Notes under the pieces: generated by a model
Seen by the model: the letters and a program-made list of their open reading frames with translations, nothing else
What the model was told of the DNA's origin: nothing
Database searches by the model: none
Origin: Theobroma cacao
Taxonomy: Eukaryota; Streptophyta; Magnoliopsida; Malvales; Malvaceae
Length of the DNA: 64,000 bases
Reading direction: 5' to 3'
NCBI RefSeq assembly: GCF_000208745.1
Contig: NC_030859.1
Span: 15,905,426 to 15,969,425 of the forward strand
Translations under genes and position numbers: made by a program
Shown: piece by piece, positions 1 to 12,486 of the stretch
Numbering within the stretch: the first letter of the stretch is position 1
Layout: every line of letters begins with the position of its first letter

Positions 1-125
1 GAGGTCACATAATGCCTAAAAACTAATCACGTAATGCCTTAAAAACTAGTCACGGAATACCCTAAAAACCATTCATTCAATGTCCTAAAAATAAGTCATG
101 CAATGCCTTATATCCAATAGCACTT
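1..125. repeat. degenerate ~33-bp tandem repeat (inverse of the 20.8-21.2 kb array)
   Basis: About four imperfect units of the form gtcacgtaatgcctaaaaac follow one another. The reverse complement of this motif (gcattgcgtgactggttttt) forms the array at 20.83-21.24 kb. The two arrays are therefore probably parts of one MULE-type repeat family in opposite orientations. The array is cut by the window start. Confidence 0.55.
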
Positions 126-1017
126 TAACCAATTAAAGCATGTTATTTGAAGAGAAAATTGTAACGTGGCAATTTCTGAAAAAAAAAAGTGATAAGTGGG
201 AGGGACAGGAAAACCACCCACTTAAAACGTGGGCTAACCGGTTAAGGTACCACACCTTAAAACTCATTAGAAATCCACAATCTAGAAAAAAAAAACCCAA
301 ATTTCCTTTAAAATCTATCATATTTCTTTCTAGTTGTAAGTTAACCCAAGAAACTCGAAGCCTTCAACATCATCGGAATCAATAGTCGAAACTTCTCTAA
401 CTAGCAAAGTTACTTATGCTCCTTCAATGTCTCCTTCAACATCAACACCGTCATCGTGATCATAGTCATCGGCTTGACGCTCACCGTCACCTATATAGGT
501 GATGAGGTTGAATAGAAGCACTTCCCTGCACAATTGGCGAAATGAGGAAAAATGCTTAAACCCTCAATATGTTTACAAAAAATTATAAAAACCCTAAACC
601 CTAAACCTAAACAGTCAACCATAAACACATAAACCCTAAACCCCAAAAACAAGACAAAAAAAGTAAACCCGTACATTTAAATTAATGCTTTCCAAAATTC
701 AACCAATAATCCTATCCTCCAATGAATACATTGTGTTCTCCATTGACTTCATTGCCATCTTAAGCTAAAGGCAATCCCGACTCTACCTTCAACAAGCCGA
801 CACAAGTTACGAACTCTGAGTTCATCATCACAAGTTGTCCTCCCCTTGCTCAACTGCAATAAAACCAATTAATATTTTAATAGCTAGTCAAAAGGGAATT
901 GGACAATTAAAAATTAAGAATTCTACATACTAACTAGTGAATCGGAACCAATGTTCGCCTTAGAATGACCTTTCCCCATATGCATTTGAGGACTAAAACT
1001 AAGAAGTGGAAGATATG
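126..1017. other. non-coding stretch with a short telomere-like tract
   Basis: I see no gene here. Short ORFs on both strands resemble nothing I recognise. At 588-612 there is a short run of CCCTAAA-type units (aaccctaaaccctaaacc), with another pair near 631-642. This is an interstitial telomere-like motif only two to three units long. The stretch probably belongs to the interior of the repeat element that ends near 2.37 kb. Confidence 0.4.
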
Positions 1018-1697
1018 GACATGTAAGCTACACACACTGAACAGTTAATTAGAGAAGCTCCACGACGTTTACAAAAACATTTTTTTTGTTACACACCCTG
1101 TATAATTTTTATTTTGTTGCACGCACTTTATAATTTATATTTTGTTGTATGCCTTGTGTAATTTCTATTTTGTTACATGCCCTAACTAATTTTTAATTTG
1201 TTACATGCCATACCTTTAATCCCATATTTGTTGCACGCTATTTATAAATTTCATAACGTTTTGAACACAATACATTTAATAATACGCTGTTACATGCAAT
1301 GCCTCAAGGATATCTGCTTTCAGCTCTTCCTCCGTTGGAGTCACCACGACTGATTCCTTTATTTATTTCACCAGAACATACTCATAAATCCATCTGCATC
1401 AGAATACAATCTTGCACATGTAAGCTACGCACACTGAACAGTTAACCAGAGAAGCTCTACGACATTTACAAACATATTTCTTTTACTACATACCTTGTAT
1501 AATCTTTATACTGTTAGATACACATTATAATTTCTATTTTGTTACATGCCCTGACTAATTTCTATTTTCTTACCTGCCCTAACTAATTTCTCTTTTCTTA
1601 CACGCCAAACCTTTAATCTAATTTTTGTTACACACTATTTCTAAATTTCATAATATTCTAAACGTAATACATTTAATAATACGTTGTTGCACACAAT
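1018..1697. repeat. ~290-bp direct duplication with an internal ~30-bp tandem array
   Basis: 1018-1312 and 1416-1697 are direct copies. Both start near catgtaagctacRcacactg and end near acaatgcctcaa, with many substitutions between them. Inside each copy a unit of about 30 bp (ttgttacatgccctaactaa, variable) repeats five to six times. A similar gttacatgttatgtt array sits inside the MULE-like element at 42.23-42.44 kb, which points to the same repeat superfamily. Confidence 0.65.
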
Positions 1698-2254
1698 GCC
1701 TCAAATTTGTTGGTTTCAACACGCCATATTCATGCAATATGTGAAATCGTCGATTTGTTACATGACCTTCCCATTTTCTCTACATATGCTACAACATTCG
1801 ACCCAAATGGCCATGTCGTCTAATATCTCTAACGATTTCCACAACTTTAAACAACACTAAATCCATTTAATAACAAAACCCTACACCACATTCTCAACCA
1901 ATATGACATTCAAATCACTAAACCCACTCAAAACCCAAATCAAAATTCGACATTACCTGACTTGCCTTTTGTTGTCAACTTGTTCCCTATCACTGCTAAC
2001 TTTGCTTTCAACTTGTTTGAACACTTCCCTATCTTTCAAAATGAGTGAAACGATCTTTTAATATTTCTGAATTGTTGTATACCTACCATTTTTATTTACA
2101 ACAATGTCCTACAACCAAAGGAAGGTTTTACTTTTAATAAATTGTCCCTTACCAAATTCTATCCATATGTATTTTTTTTTCACCTATCTGCATGTGTATA
2201 TCTATTTTTTTCATCTATTTGTGCACGTATGATAGTGCAAGTGATTGAAAAGGT

Positions 2255-2375
2255 TTTATTTAAGGGTATTTTTGTCCAAAAATCTTAACCATTGACTAAA
2301 AACAATCAAAATTATAAAGTGAACTATTCCAAAAACACTTTATAATTGAAAGCTAAAAAAAAATTATCCCAATAA
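2255..2375 (-). mobile_element. probable MULE-type terminal inverted repeat (outer end)
   Basis: Read on the minus strand this segment runs from aaagtgtttttggaatagtt through a gattgtttttagtcaatgg core to tttggacaaaaatacccttt. The same layout (tttttaaaaataa, then attatttttaatcaa) occurs at 20.29-20.40 kb and at both ends of the element at 42.1-43.03 kb. I infer that 1-2375 is the right part of such an element whose other end lies outside the window. Confidence 0.4.
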
Positions 2376-3182
2376 ATAGTTGCTAACACTCTAATACAAG
2401 ATTAGAATATTATACTCCTACAAATACCTACTACATTTCATTGCACCCTTTTTGTTATATTTCATTGTATTAATAGCTACTATATTTCAATGCAATAATA
2501 AAAATGTTATCTAGATTAGAAACACTATTTAGATTGCTCACAATGACAAGTTTTATGAATGCATCAACATATTAAAATTCATAACACACCTAACATATTA
2601 AAATTGATTAATTTATTACTTTTTGCATCATCATATTACTCAAAAATATTAATAAAGACTCTTCATTTGACTTCCGCATGTTTTTAAAATTAAATTACTA
2701 ATTTCTTACCCAAAAAATCCTTTTAATTAATTTTAATATTTTCAATTTTCAAACTCAAGTTAATATATATGAAAGCACCTTGAATTTTAAAAGGTATTAA
2801 GATTCAAACCACATATAGTTAAAATAATATTGGTTGAATAATTAACTAATTAGGCCACTATACTAGTAACCAATTAAAATTAAATTATAATTAAAATTAT
2901 ATATAAAAGATTTCTCTCCTCAAAGATCAATTTAAAACTTATATGAAGGCTTTTAAATGATTAGCAACCTCTTTTATCTTGTCCCAAAATTATCTTCAAT
3001 CAAATATACAAATAATTGTAAATAAAAATAAAAGTGACAGAAAAATGTACATACTTATACGTATATTATTTAGTACCAAGGAGAAAGAAATTTGTCTCTC
3101 AACAGTATAGAGTTGAAACTAAAAATTGGTAAAACATCTTATCTTATATTAGCTTCTATATTGTTACTAAATAGCTCTTAAA
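2376..3182. other. AT-rich intergenic sequence
   Basis: Very AT-rich sequence with no recognisable gene. It lies just downstream of the last exon of the broken GSTZ copy, so its right end may include former 3'UTR. Confidence 0.5.
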
Positions 3183-3290
3183 TTAACTAGTGATAGAAGG
3201 AGCATCTGGTTGATACTCTGGCATGGACTCCTTGACTACTAGCATGTCAACATAATACTCATTCAACTTTGACAAAACTGGAAATCGAAT

Positions 3291-3864
3291 CTGCAAACAT
3301 AATGAAAGAAAAACGTTTGCGATGAGCTAATGAGCTACACGAAAGCTTATTAAATATAATATAGTTCCTGAAATTCTATGAGGTAAATCCTATTTTTCAC
3401 TAACACTTAACACTTTAAAGCACGCATTTGTTTATGACTGAGATTATTGGCAACAGATTACTAGCTAAAACCTTCAGAAGAATGCAAATTCTACTAGTTA
3501 AGACCTTCAGGAGACTGTAAATTCTATCTCTTTTTTGCACCACCTTAGTGTTGCTTGCAATTTATAAAAGCCAAAAAACTACCTATTTTCACCAACTAAT
3601 CTATACCTCAGATTATGCCTTGTAATTATTTGTTCTTCTTTTTCTTTTTTATCTTCTTGTCTTTCAAATTTTCCATTCTTCAAGCATCTTCGTTATATAT
3701 ATATAGAAAAAGGAGATTCAAACTCTACCTTTAAAAAAAAAATTCATGCGCCAATCAATGAATTAAATGCTCAAGTACTTTTTTGAAACACCTTGTATTT
3801 ATAAACAAATTTGAAGAAAAAATTACTTACAAACGTATTATATTGGTTGAAATCATACCATGAA
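3291..3864. other. remainder of last intron of the broken GSTZ copy
   Basis: Non-coding sequence between the last exon and the Copia target site, with T-rich tracts and a short (at)n at about 3695-3704. On the other side of the insertion the intron continues from 12487 to 12605. Confidence 0.6.
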
Positions 3865-3869
3865 TGTTT
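3865..3869. repeat. target-site duplication TGTTT (left)
   Basis: The pentamer TGTTT immediately precedes the left LTR and is repeated exactly at 12482-12486 after the right LTR. This marks the insertion point in the intron of the broken GSTZ copy. Confidence 0.9.
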
Positions 3870-5493
3870 TGTATGGAATTTAAATCATGCTAAGATAACT
3901 CATATGCAACAGAATATTATTAAATTTTTAATCACCTAAGTCATGGACTTTAATTGAAACTAATCTAGAAAAACCACAAGAGAAATTTTGACATACTTGA
4001 AAGTCTGCTTTCTTTCATAGAGTCCTCCTTGCCCTTTTGTTTTCTTGTACACAAACTAGGATTTATCAAACCATAGCAGCACAGTTATCCTGCCTCTAAT
4101 GGTGATCCACAAAGTGATTTGTCATAATCTTTTCACTAAAAGTGTGTGAATCCCTAAGCAGAAGTTTATGCTAGCAAACTCTCAACATTAAGCTCCCTTG
4201 TATTTCTTTCTTTTTTACTAGGATCCTATTTCAACATATGAGAAAATAAAATAGAACTATTCTATTTACAAGAGGCGGCTAAAGGATTCTTTTATAGAGT
4301 GAATTGACCTACTTTATATCCAATAAGGATTACAAAATGTCTTGGGCTAGTTGGACCTTTATTTAATGCTCCATCACATCATATTTGATTTAGCCCAATA
4401 CTTAATTAGATTAACCTTCTATAAAATCAATTAGATCACATTCAATTGAACTTAAATTAATTTCGACAATTCACCTTATGTGTGTGACCCATTAGGTTCC
4501 CAACATGTTAGCAATAAATGTAAATTAATTCAATTAAGAATTTATATTTATATTTGTTGATCATGAACGGCATCTAGCGATACATCATGACCACTCAAAT
4601 GTCAAGAGAGTCAATATGATTTGACTAACCTTTCAGTGTATAGTATCTTAATATAATTCGATCCTTTCATCATATATCCCAAATAGATAGAAAGCCTAGC
4701 TCAGTGTTTACTTTCTAACTTATCCATATTAGTCCTACAACTTCTATATTGACCTACCAAGATTGCCTTAGCCAAGGACTTTTAATCAACATAAGCCAGA
4801 AGCAAGTGAGATATGTCCCCTTCAACTCACTCGGGGTGATGAATCCTCTCTAGACTACTCATTCATCTTTGCATGCTTCATGCCATACCCAAAAGCACCC
4901 TATTTAAGCATCTGGTCACCTTTAGACCCGTAGAGGTGAAATCAAAGCATGACAATTCACATACAAGATGACCTGGTATCCACAAGTCTAAGGATTACTT
5001 ACACTACTGACACATGAGAGTATTTCCAAGACACTTGAGTGAAATACCAAATGGAACTCATATAGCAAGTCATGTTTAGTGAACTTGTTCCTTAACAAGC
5101 ACCCACATACCATCCTCAAGTATTTTACATACTTCAACCTATGAGATCAATTGCTTACTTCTAAAATAAGGAAGCTTAGCATGTACTAGCTTTTAAGTAT
5201 TGTCAATGCCCTTATTCTTGACCATACAATGACCAGGAACATATTTAGAAAAAAAGGCTTTAATGCATAAGAATCTCATAATTATAACCTTTATAATTTC
5301 TTTGCAAGGCCATTATATTCCAAGGACTTTATCTACATAAGTCCATCATAACTCCTTATAAATAAACTCATGGATAAAGAAATACCTCATACATTATATA
5401 AAATATCCATAATGTATTTAACATGAAATATGACTAATTAATGTAGTGTTTTACAAGCATAAAATCGATTGGCTTACAAGGCTTACACTAACA
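3870..5493 (-). repeat. Copia LTR, left copy (3' LTR of the element)
   Basis: 1,624 bp beginning TGTATGGAATTTAAATC and ending CACTAACA. It aligns along its whole length with 10854-12481 with scattered substitutions and small indels. The element reads on the minus strand, so this is its downstream LTR. Confidence 0.93.
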
Positions 5494-5506
5494 ATCTCCC
5501 ACTAGC
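5494..5506 (-). promoter_or_regulatory. polypurine tract
   Basis: On the minus strand the sequence GCTAGTGGGAGAT directly abuts the 3' LTR, as expected of the plus-strand DNA primer of a Copia element. Confidence 0.75.
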
Positions 5507-5589
5507 ACTAAAACCAATCGCCCATGTATCTAACACCAAAGCCCTCCAAGTGGCGATCATGTTTCTACTAAGACAGAACTTTAGTGAAA

Positions 5590-8510
5590 GGGTCAACTAA
5601 GTTGTCCTCCGTGGGTAACTCTCTCTATATTAATATCACCTCTTCCAATGATCTCTCTGATCATATGATAACGTCGCAATACATGTTTGGATCGTTGATA
5701 AGACTTTGATTCCTTTACTTGTGCAATGGCTCCATTGTTATCACAATACAAAGTTACATAATCAACAATGCTAGGAACCACACCAAGGTCAATTATGAAC
5801 TTTTCGATCTAAACTCCTTCCTTTGCTGCTTCAGACACGAAGATGTATTCAGCGTCAGTTGTAGAATATGCAATTGTTGCTTGCTTGAAACTTTTCCAGC
5901 TGATAGCATCACCATTTAAGTTAAATATAAACCCACTTTACGATTTGCTGTCATCCTTATCAGATTGAAATGAAGCATCTCCATATCCTTTAACATGGAG
6001 TTCAGCCCCTTCATAGACCAAGAAAACATCCTTAGTTCTTCATAAGTACTTAAGGATATTTTTCACTGCAATCTAGTGACTCTCACCTAGATTTGATTGG
6101 TATTTGCTCATGACACTCAGACCATACGCCACATCTAATCTAGTACATAACATGGCATACATGATGGATCCTATAACCGCTGTATACGATAGACTATCCA
6201 TCCTCATCCTCTCATCTTGTGTCTTTAGACGCATATCTTTTGAGAGATAAATGTCATGTGGCATAGGCAAGTGTCCCTTTGTGGACTCGATCATGCTAAA
6301 CCTCTTTTGCACCTTATCTATATAAGTGGATTAGGATAATCCTAGCAACCTCTTTGATTTTGACAGTCTGTAATATCGGTATATCATTTCCTATTAATAA
6401 TATGTCATCAACATAAAGTATTAAAAATACAACTGCTTGTCCATTTACCTTCTTGTAAACACATGGATCATCAGGATTCTTGACGAAATCATATTCTTCA
6501 TTAGTGTCATCAAATCTAATGTTGCATCTCCTAAATGTTTGTTTCAGCTAGTAAATGGACTTTTAGAGTTTGCATACTTTACGCTTATTCTCCTTGGATG
6601 TAAAACCTTTAAGTTGTGTCATATAAACTTCCTCTTGTAAATTCCTGTTAAGGAATGTTGTCTTTACATCCATCTGCCATATCTCATAATCATAATATGT
6701 GGCAATAGGAAGCAAAATCCTAATGGATTTAATCATGGCTACAAGTGAAAAGGTTTCCTCATAATCAATTCCTTCAACTTGGTTGTAACTTTTAGCAACC
6801 AACCTAACCTTGTACGTTTGTACATTACCATCCATGTCAGTCTTTCTCTTAAAGACCCATTTACATCCAATGGTTTTTACCTTTTCAAGTGCATCAACCA
6901 AAGTCCATACTTGGTTGACATGCATGGCATCCATCTCAGATTTCATGCCCTCCAGCCATTTATCAAAATCAATATCTGATATTGCATTCTCATAAGTAAT
7001 AGGCTCTTAGTCAATTAGTAGAGCATCTTTTTCCATTATAAATCTATATCTCTTTGGAAGTTGTCTCTGTCTCGCAGATCGATGGAGCACTTCTGTTTCT
7101 TGAGCATCGGTTAGAGCATCCAATGCTTCAACCATTGACTCAGCTTCCAAAGGGATTCCAATTTGTGGTTCTTGAACCTCTTCAAGAATTATTTTACTCT
7201 CACTAATCCCTTCAAGTAAAAACTCTTTATCCAAAAAAGTGACATGTTTTGAGACAAACACCTTTTGCTCAATGAGATTGTAAAAATAGTATCCTACAGT
7301 TTGTTTAGGATACTCTACAAACTTGCATTTGTTTGATCTAGCTCCAAGCTTATTAGACGATGCACACTTCACATAAGCTGTACATCCCCAAATCCTTATA
7401 TAAGACAAGTTTGGCCTTTTGCCATACCACATCTCATATGGTGTCTTATCAACCAATTTGGTTGAAACCTTGTTAATAAGGTAAATAGCAGTCTCTAAGG
7501 CATATCCCTAAAAAGATATTGGAAAGTCTTCCTTACTCATCATGGAACGAATCATGTCCAACAAGGTTCGATTTCTCCTCTCAGACACTCTATTTTGTTG
7601 TGGAGTTCCAAGTGGAGTCCATTGTGATAGAATCCCATATTCTGTTAGGTAATCCAGAAACTCCTGACTAAGATATTCTCCTCCTCAATTTGATCTAAAA
7701 GTGAGAGTACTCTTCCCAGTTTGTTTCTCAACTTCAGCCCTAAACTCTTTAAACTTTTCAAAAGCTTCAGACTTGTACTTTATTAGGTACACATAACCAA
7801 ATCTAGAATGGTCATCTGTAAACATAATGAAACACAAATAACCTCTTTTGGCTGGTGTGTTTAAGGGTCCACATACGTCCGAATGTATTAGCCCTAGGAG
7901 CACACCCTTTTTTTTATATTTTTCAGTAAAAAGAGTCTTAGTCATCTTACCAAGGAGACAACATTTACAAGTTTCATATGATTAATAATCAAATGAATCT
8001 AAATAACCTTGTTTATATAACTTGGCTATCTTTATCTCATTGATAAGACCAAGTCTACAATGCCAAATATAGGTTTGATTTGGATTATCTTTTCTAGCTT
8101 TCTTGACATCTATATTGAGCTTTGAGCTATCAAGATCCATAACATAAAGTCCTCCATGACATGTTGTGGATCCATAAAACATATCATTTAGAATGATAGT
8201 GCAATAATTGCCCTTCATACTAAATTCGAAATCATCATACTTAGCTGGGTATGAAACTGAAATGATGTTTGTAGTTAATGCTAGTACACAATAGCACTCT
8301 ATTAGCTCCAGCACTAAGCCCGATGGTAAAATAAGATCACAAGTCCCAACGGCAACTATTGTAATTTTTGCACCATTACCCACTCTTAGGACTACTTCAT
8401 TTTTACGAAGCCCTATACTATCCCTTAAAGCTTTTACGTCAGTATATAAATGCAATCCACATCTTGAATCTATTATCCAAGATTAAGGATTGGCAATAGA
8501 AAGATTAAGC
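5590..8510 (-). pseudogene. degenerate Copia pol (protease, integrase, RT, RNase H)
   Basis: Frames on the minus strand read in order. At about 8510-7982 there is a protease and pre-integrase region (RVGNGAKITIVAVGTCDLIL). At about 7950-7010 there is the integrase, with LIHSDVCGPL and TDDHSRFGYVYL for the D,D part, then KTPYEMWYGKRPNLSYIRIW. At about 6990-6300 there is the reverse transcriptase, with VWTLVDA, GCKWVFKRK, EIWQMDVKTTFLN and an intact YVDD box at about 6403-6414. At about 5900-5593 there is RNase H (LYCDNNGAIAQVKE, HVLRRYHMIREI). Stops and frameshifts separate these blocks, so no full polyprotein can be made. No UBN2 gag or CCHC knuckle was found upstream of the protease. Confidence 0.93.
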
Positions 8511-10835
8511 TTAATCATATTTAAAGTTATCTCTTTACTTGTCAAGATTGCACTCTTCCACTTATTGAGAACTTTTCTCAAAATGATATATCAGTCCAAT
8601 CATTTTAGGCTGATGGCATCAAGTATGCAAGCAAAGTAGCCATTATTATTATACCCATTCTAACAACCTCTAAATATAGAAAAAGTATTTGTATTAGCCT
8701 TTCATGTTATAAATCAATTTAAAACGAGGTATTAAATCTTACATTGATTCTTTCACTAATTTTTTGTAATAATAGCCCTCACTATTATACGAAAATCTTT
8801 GCTAGGTATTTCTAGTGGGCTGAAACCCCTTTCAAATTATTGCAACCTTGAGTGACTCAACAAATCACAATAAGCCTAATTGAGTAGATAACATAGTTTA
8901 TCAATTGCATCTACATGCAACTCTCAGATCAATTAGGTGACAACTCATTGTCTAAATGCATTATATGCATTTTGCCTAACCCTGCCTCTAAGACCATGTG
9001 GTCAAGTGTGACACATCTGAACTATACAGTTTTAGTTGAGTAAAACCCACCAATAACTCAAACATGCTCGTGTAAAAGTTTAACCTTGAGTGACTCAACA
9101 AGTCTCTAATTAAAAGGGTAGTCTGGTTATCTGGTTATATGGTGGAAGGAAACTTAATCATGCGAAGCATGTGACTCAATATTTTAATGAGGGATTTTTG
9201 TTGTTGCTTTTATCTTGTTATTTAGGTCTCATTGAATTTGGCATGCACAGCATTTATAATATTGTATAAAATAAATATATCACATGCATACTACTAAGAT
9301 GATTATGGACTTTTATCTAATCTAATTTTCTTGAGCCATCGAAGGAAATTAGTTGGTAAAATCCTAGGTATTACACACAAATATCACCATATCTTGTAAT
9401 CTTCATGTCTCATTGGCACCTTCGTCCTTCATTCTTGTAATTACAAAATTTTCTTCCTAATCTAATCCTATGAATTCTAATTACATATATGTAAAGAAAC
9501 CTTAAGTTGCATTTGAGAGGAGTTAAATGAGAAAAGAATTTTACAGATCCTGAATAAAATAGAGGAAAGGCAAGGCACACACTCTCTATTTATAAAATAA
9601 ATACCAAATACATTCAACCATAACCATCCATAACACATTATAGTGGTCTAAGTCCATAATCATCCTCATACATTCATCATCATATAATGAACATATAAAA
9701 CTTATGTTTAATTCAAATTGAAGATCTCATATGTCATTTGGCAAGAATATTACTCAACCTTTGAAGATATTAGTCCAAATAATTTGATGTCCTAGTCCCA
9801 TTAAACGTCTTGTGCCAATTTAAAAGTCCTAATCCTATTAGGAATTAAATTAAGCATAGACTTTGTAATCCTAAACCTTTTAGGACTATGAATTTAAATC
9901 TGACCCTTATTCTCAATAAGAGTTCTAATCATATTAGAAATTTAATATTCAAAAGAATCCTAATCCAATTAGACTTTCTAATCTTATTAGAAAATTTAAT
10001 CCTTGTTGTCCTCAATTTTTTATCATTTTAGTCCAACTAGAATTAGATCTTTATGGCCAAGAGTCCTATTTCTTTGCCAATTTGATTTTAGAATCTTATT
10101 TGGGGCAATCCTAAACTCTTTAGGATATATTCCATTACAATTAGGAGTCTAAATTCAGGTCATAACCAAATTAGTACAACTCTTAATTATATAGAGAAGA
10201 AATCGTACAAGCTAGTGCAATTTTATTGGGTCTGCATCACCTATGCTGTCCCAAATTCTTTTAAGCTCCATCCTCCACTGTTTGCTGTGATTTTGGCACC
10301 AATTCAAAGGGATCCCATGTCCCAAACATCATGCCAAAAAACTCTCAAAACCTAAGCAAATTTGGAATACAAATAACCATGATTTTGCAAGTCCTTGTCA
10401 CACAAGAATACAATTCCAGGAAACTATTTGTGCAGAAATATCATCAGATTACCAGTCAAACGAGGTAATTAAATGCTGTAAATTTTCAGAAGTTGAGATC
10501 ATCCTCTTGACCTTCTATCCTCCAAAAATCATGCACAAACTTCTTCTCTAAGTCTCTCAAAAAAATTTCCAAAACAGATCACATTATGCTGCCAGATTTT
10601 TCAGATTTGGATTCTCTTAAAACAAATCTAAAAAATCTTTAAGGACTTATTAAATCTAGATTTTAAATCCATAAATCAACACTTTAAAGACCTTTTGAAA
10701 TATAAATTAGTTTTGAAAAAATCCATTCAGAATTATTCTAAATAATTTTTCAAATTTTGCATCAAATTGACATATGAACAAAACAGTTTTTGTAATCTTC
10801 AATAACTTAACATAAAACTAAATTAAATCAATTAA
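8511..10835 (-). other. non-coding interior of the Copia element, gag not recognisable
   Basis: About 2.3 kb between the protease region and the primer-binding site. It has no open frame of note and no gag signature. The part at 9.8-10.15 kb carries many short alternating motifs such as cctaat...attagg. Either gag decayed or was deleted, or this is a long untranslated leader. Confidence 0.5.
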
Positions 10836-10839
10836 AGGA

Positions 10840-10853
10840 GGCTCTAATACCAA
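10840..10853 (-). promoter_or_regulatory. primer-binding site (initiator tRNA-Met type)
   Basis: On the minus strand the bases next to the 5' LTR read TTGGTATTAGAGCC. This is one mismatch from the TGGTATCAGAGC site used by most plant Copia elements. Confidence 0.85.
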
Positions 10854-12481
10854 TGTTGGGGATTTAAATCATACTAAGACGACTCATACGTAGCGAAATA
10901 TTATTAAAATTTTAATCCCCTAAGTCATGGATCGCTTTAATTGAAATTAATCTAGAAAAATCACAAGAGAAATTTTGACATAGCTGAAAGTTTGCTTTCT
11001 TTGGTGGAGTCCTCTTTGGCTTTTTTTTTTTTTTTTGTACACCAACTAGGACTTACAAACCATAGCAGCACAGTTGTCTTGCCTCTAACGGTGCTCCACA
11101 CAGTGATTTGTCAAAATCTCTTCACTAAAAGTGTGTGAATCCTTAAGACAAAGTTTGTGCTAGCAAACTTTTAACTTTGAGCTCACTTGTGTTTCTCTTT
11201 TTTTTGCTGTGATCCTATCTCAACACATGAGAAAATAAAATATAACTCTTCTATTTACAAGAGACCTCTAAGGGATTCTTTTATAGAGTGAATTGACCTA
11301 CTTCATATCCAATAAGGATTATAAAATGTCTTGGGCTAATTAGGCCTTTATTTAATACTCCATCAAATCATATTTGATTTAGCCCAAAACTTAAATGGAT
11401 TAAGCCTCTATAAAATCAATTAGATCATATCCAATTGAACTCAAATTAATTTCGACGATTCACTTTATGTGTGTGACCCATTAAGTTCCTAACATGTTAG
11501 CGATAAATATAAATTAATTCAATTAAGAATTTATATTTATATTTATTAATCATGAGCAGTATCTAACAATACATCATGACCACCCAAATGTTAGGAGAGT
11601 CAATATGATTTAACTAACCTTTCTGTGTATAGTATCTCAATGTAATTCAATCCTTTCATTATATATCCCAGATAGATAGAAAGTCTGGCTCAGTGTTTAC
11701 TTTCTAATGTATCCATATTACTTCTACAGCTTTTATATTGACCTATTAAGATTGCCTTGGCCAAGGACTTTCAATCAATATAAGCCAAGAGCAAATGAGA
11801 TATGTCCCCTTCAAATCACTTGGGGTAATGAATCCTCTTTGGACTACTCATTCATCTTTTCATGCTTCATGCCATACCTAGAAGCATCATGTTTAAGCAT
11901 TTAGTCATCTCCAAACCCGTAGAGATGAAATCAAAGCATGACAATTCACATACAAGATGACCTAGTATCACAAGTCTAAGGATTACTTACACTACTGACA
12001 TGTGAGAGCATTTCCATAAACACTTGAGTGAAATACCAAATGGAACTCTCATAGCGGGTCATGTTCAATGAACTTGTTCCTTAACAAGTACCCACATATG
12101 ATCCCTAAGTATCTCACATACTTCAACCTATGAGATAAATTGCTTGCTTCTAAAGTAAGAAGGTTTAGCATGTACTAGCCTTTGAGCATTGTCAATGCTT
12201 TTATTCTTGCCAATACAATGACCAGGAACATATTTAGGAATAAAGCTTTGACGCATAAGAATCTCATAATAATAACTTTTATAATTTTTTTGCAAGGTCA
12301 TTATGTTCCAAGGACTTGATCTACATAAGTCTCTCATAACTCTTTATAAATAAACTCATAGATAAAGAAATACCTCATATATTATATAAAATATCTATAA
12401 TATATTTAACATGAAATATAACTGATTAATGTAGTGTTTTACAAGCACAAAATCGATTGGTTTGCAAGGCTTTCACTAACA
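10854..12481 (-). repeat. Copia LTR, right copy (5' LTR of the element)
   Basis: 1,628 bp from TGTTGGGGATTTAAATC to CACTAACA, the partner of 3870-5493. It should carry the promoter of the element, which would fire leftwards. Confidence 0.93.
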
Positions 12482-12486
12482 TGTTT
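12482..12486. repeat. target-site duplication TGTTT (right)
   Basis: Exact copy of 3865-3869, directly after the right LTR. Confidence 0.9.

Larger units (their letters stand above)
3870..12481 (-). mobile_element. complete Copia-type LTR retrotransposon, degenerate, minus orientation
   Basis: Two long terminal repeats (3870-5493 and 10854-12481) both start TGTWKGGRATTTAAATC and end CTAACA, and flank a 5.36-kb interior. A perfect 5-bp target duplication TGTTT sits at 3865-3869 and 12482-12486. A primer-binding site complementary to initiator tRNA-Met and a purine tract sit at the expected inner borders. Coding order on the minus strand is protease, integrase, reverse transcriptase, RNase H, which is the Copia order. 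Reading frames are broken by many stops, and no gag is recognisable. The LTRs differ at many positions, so the insertion is not recent. Confidence 0.95.
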
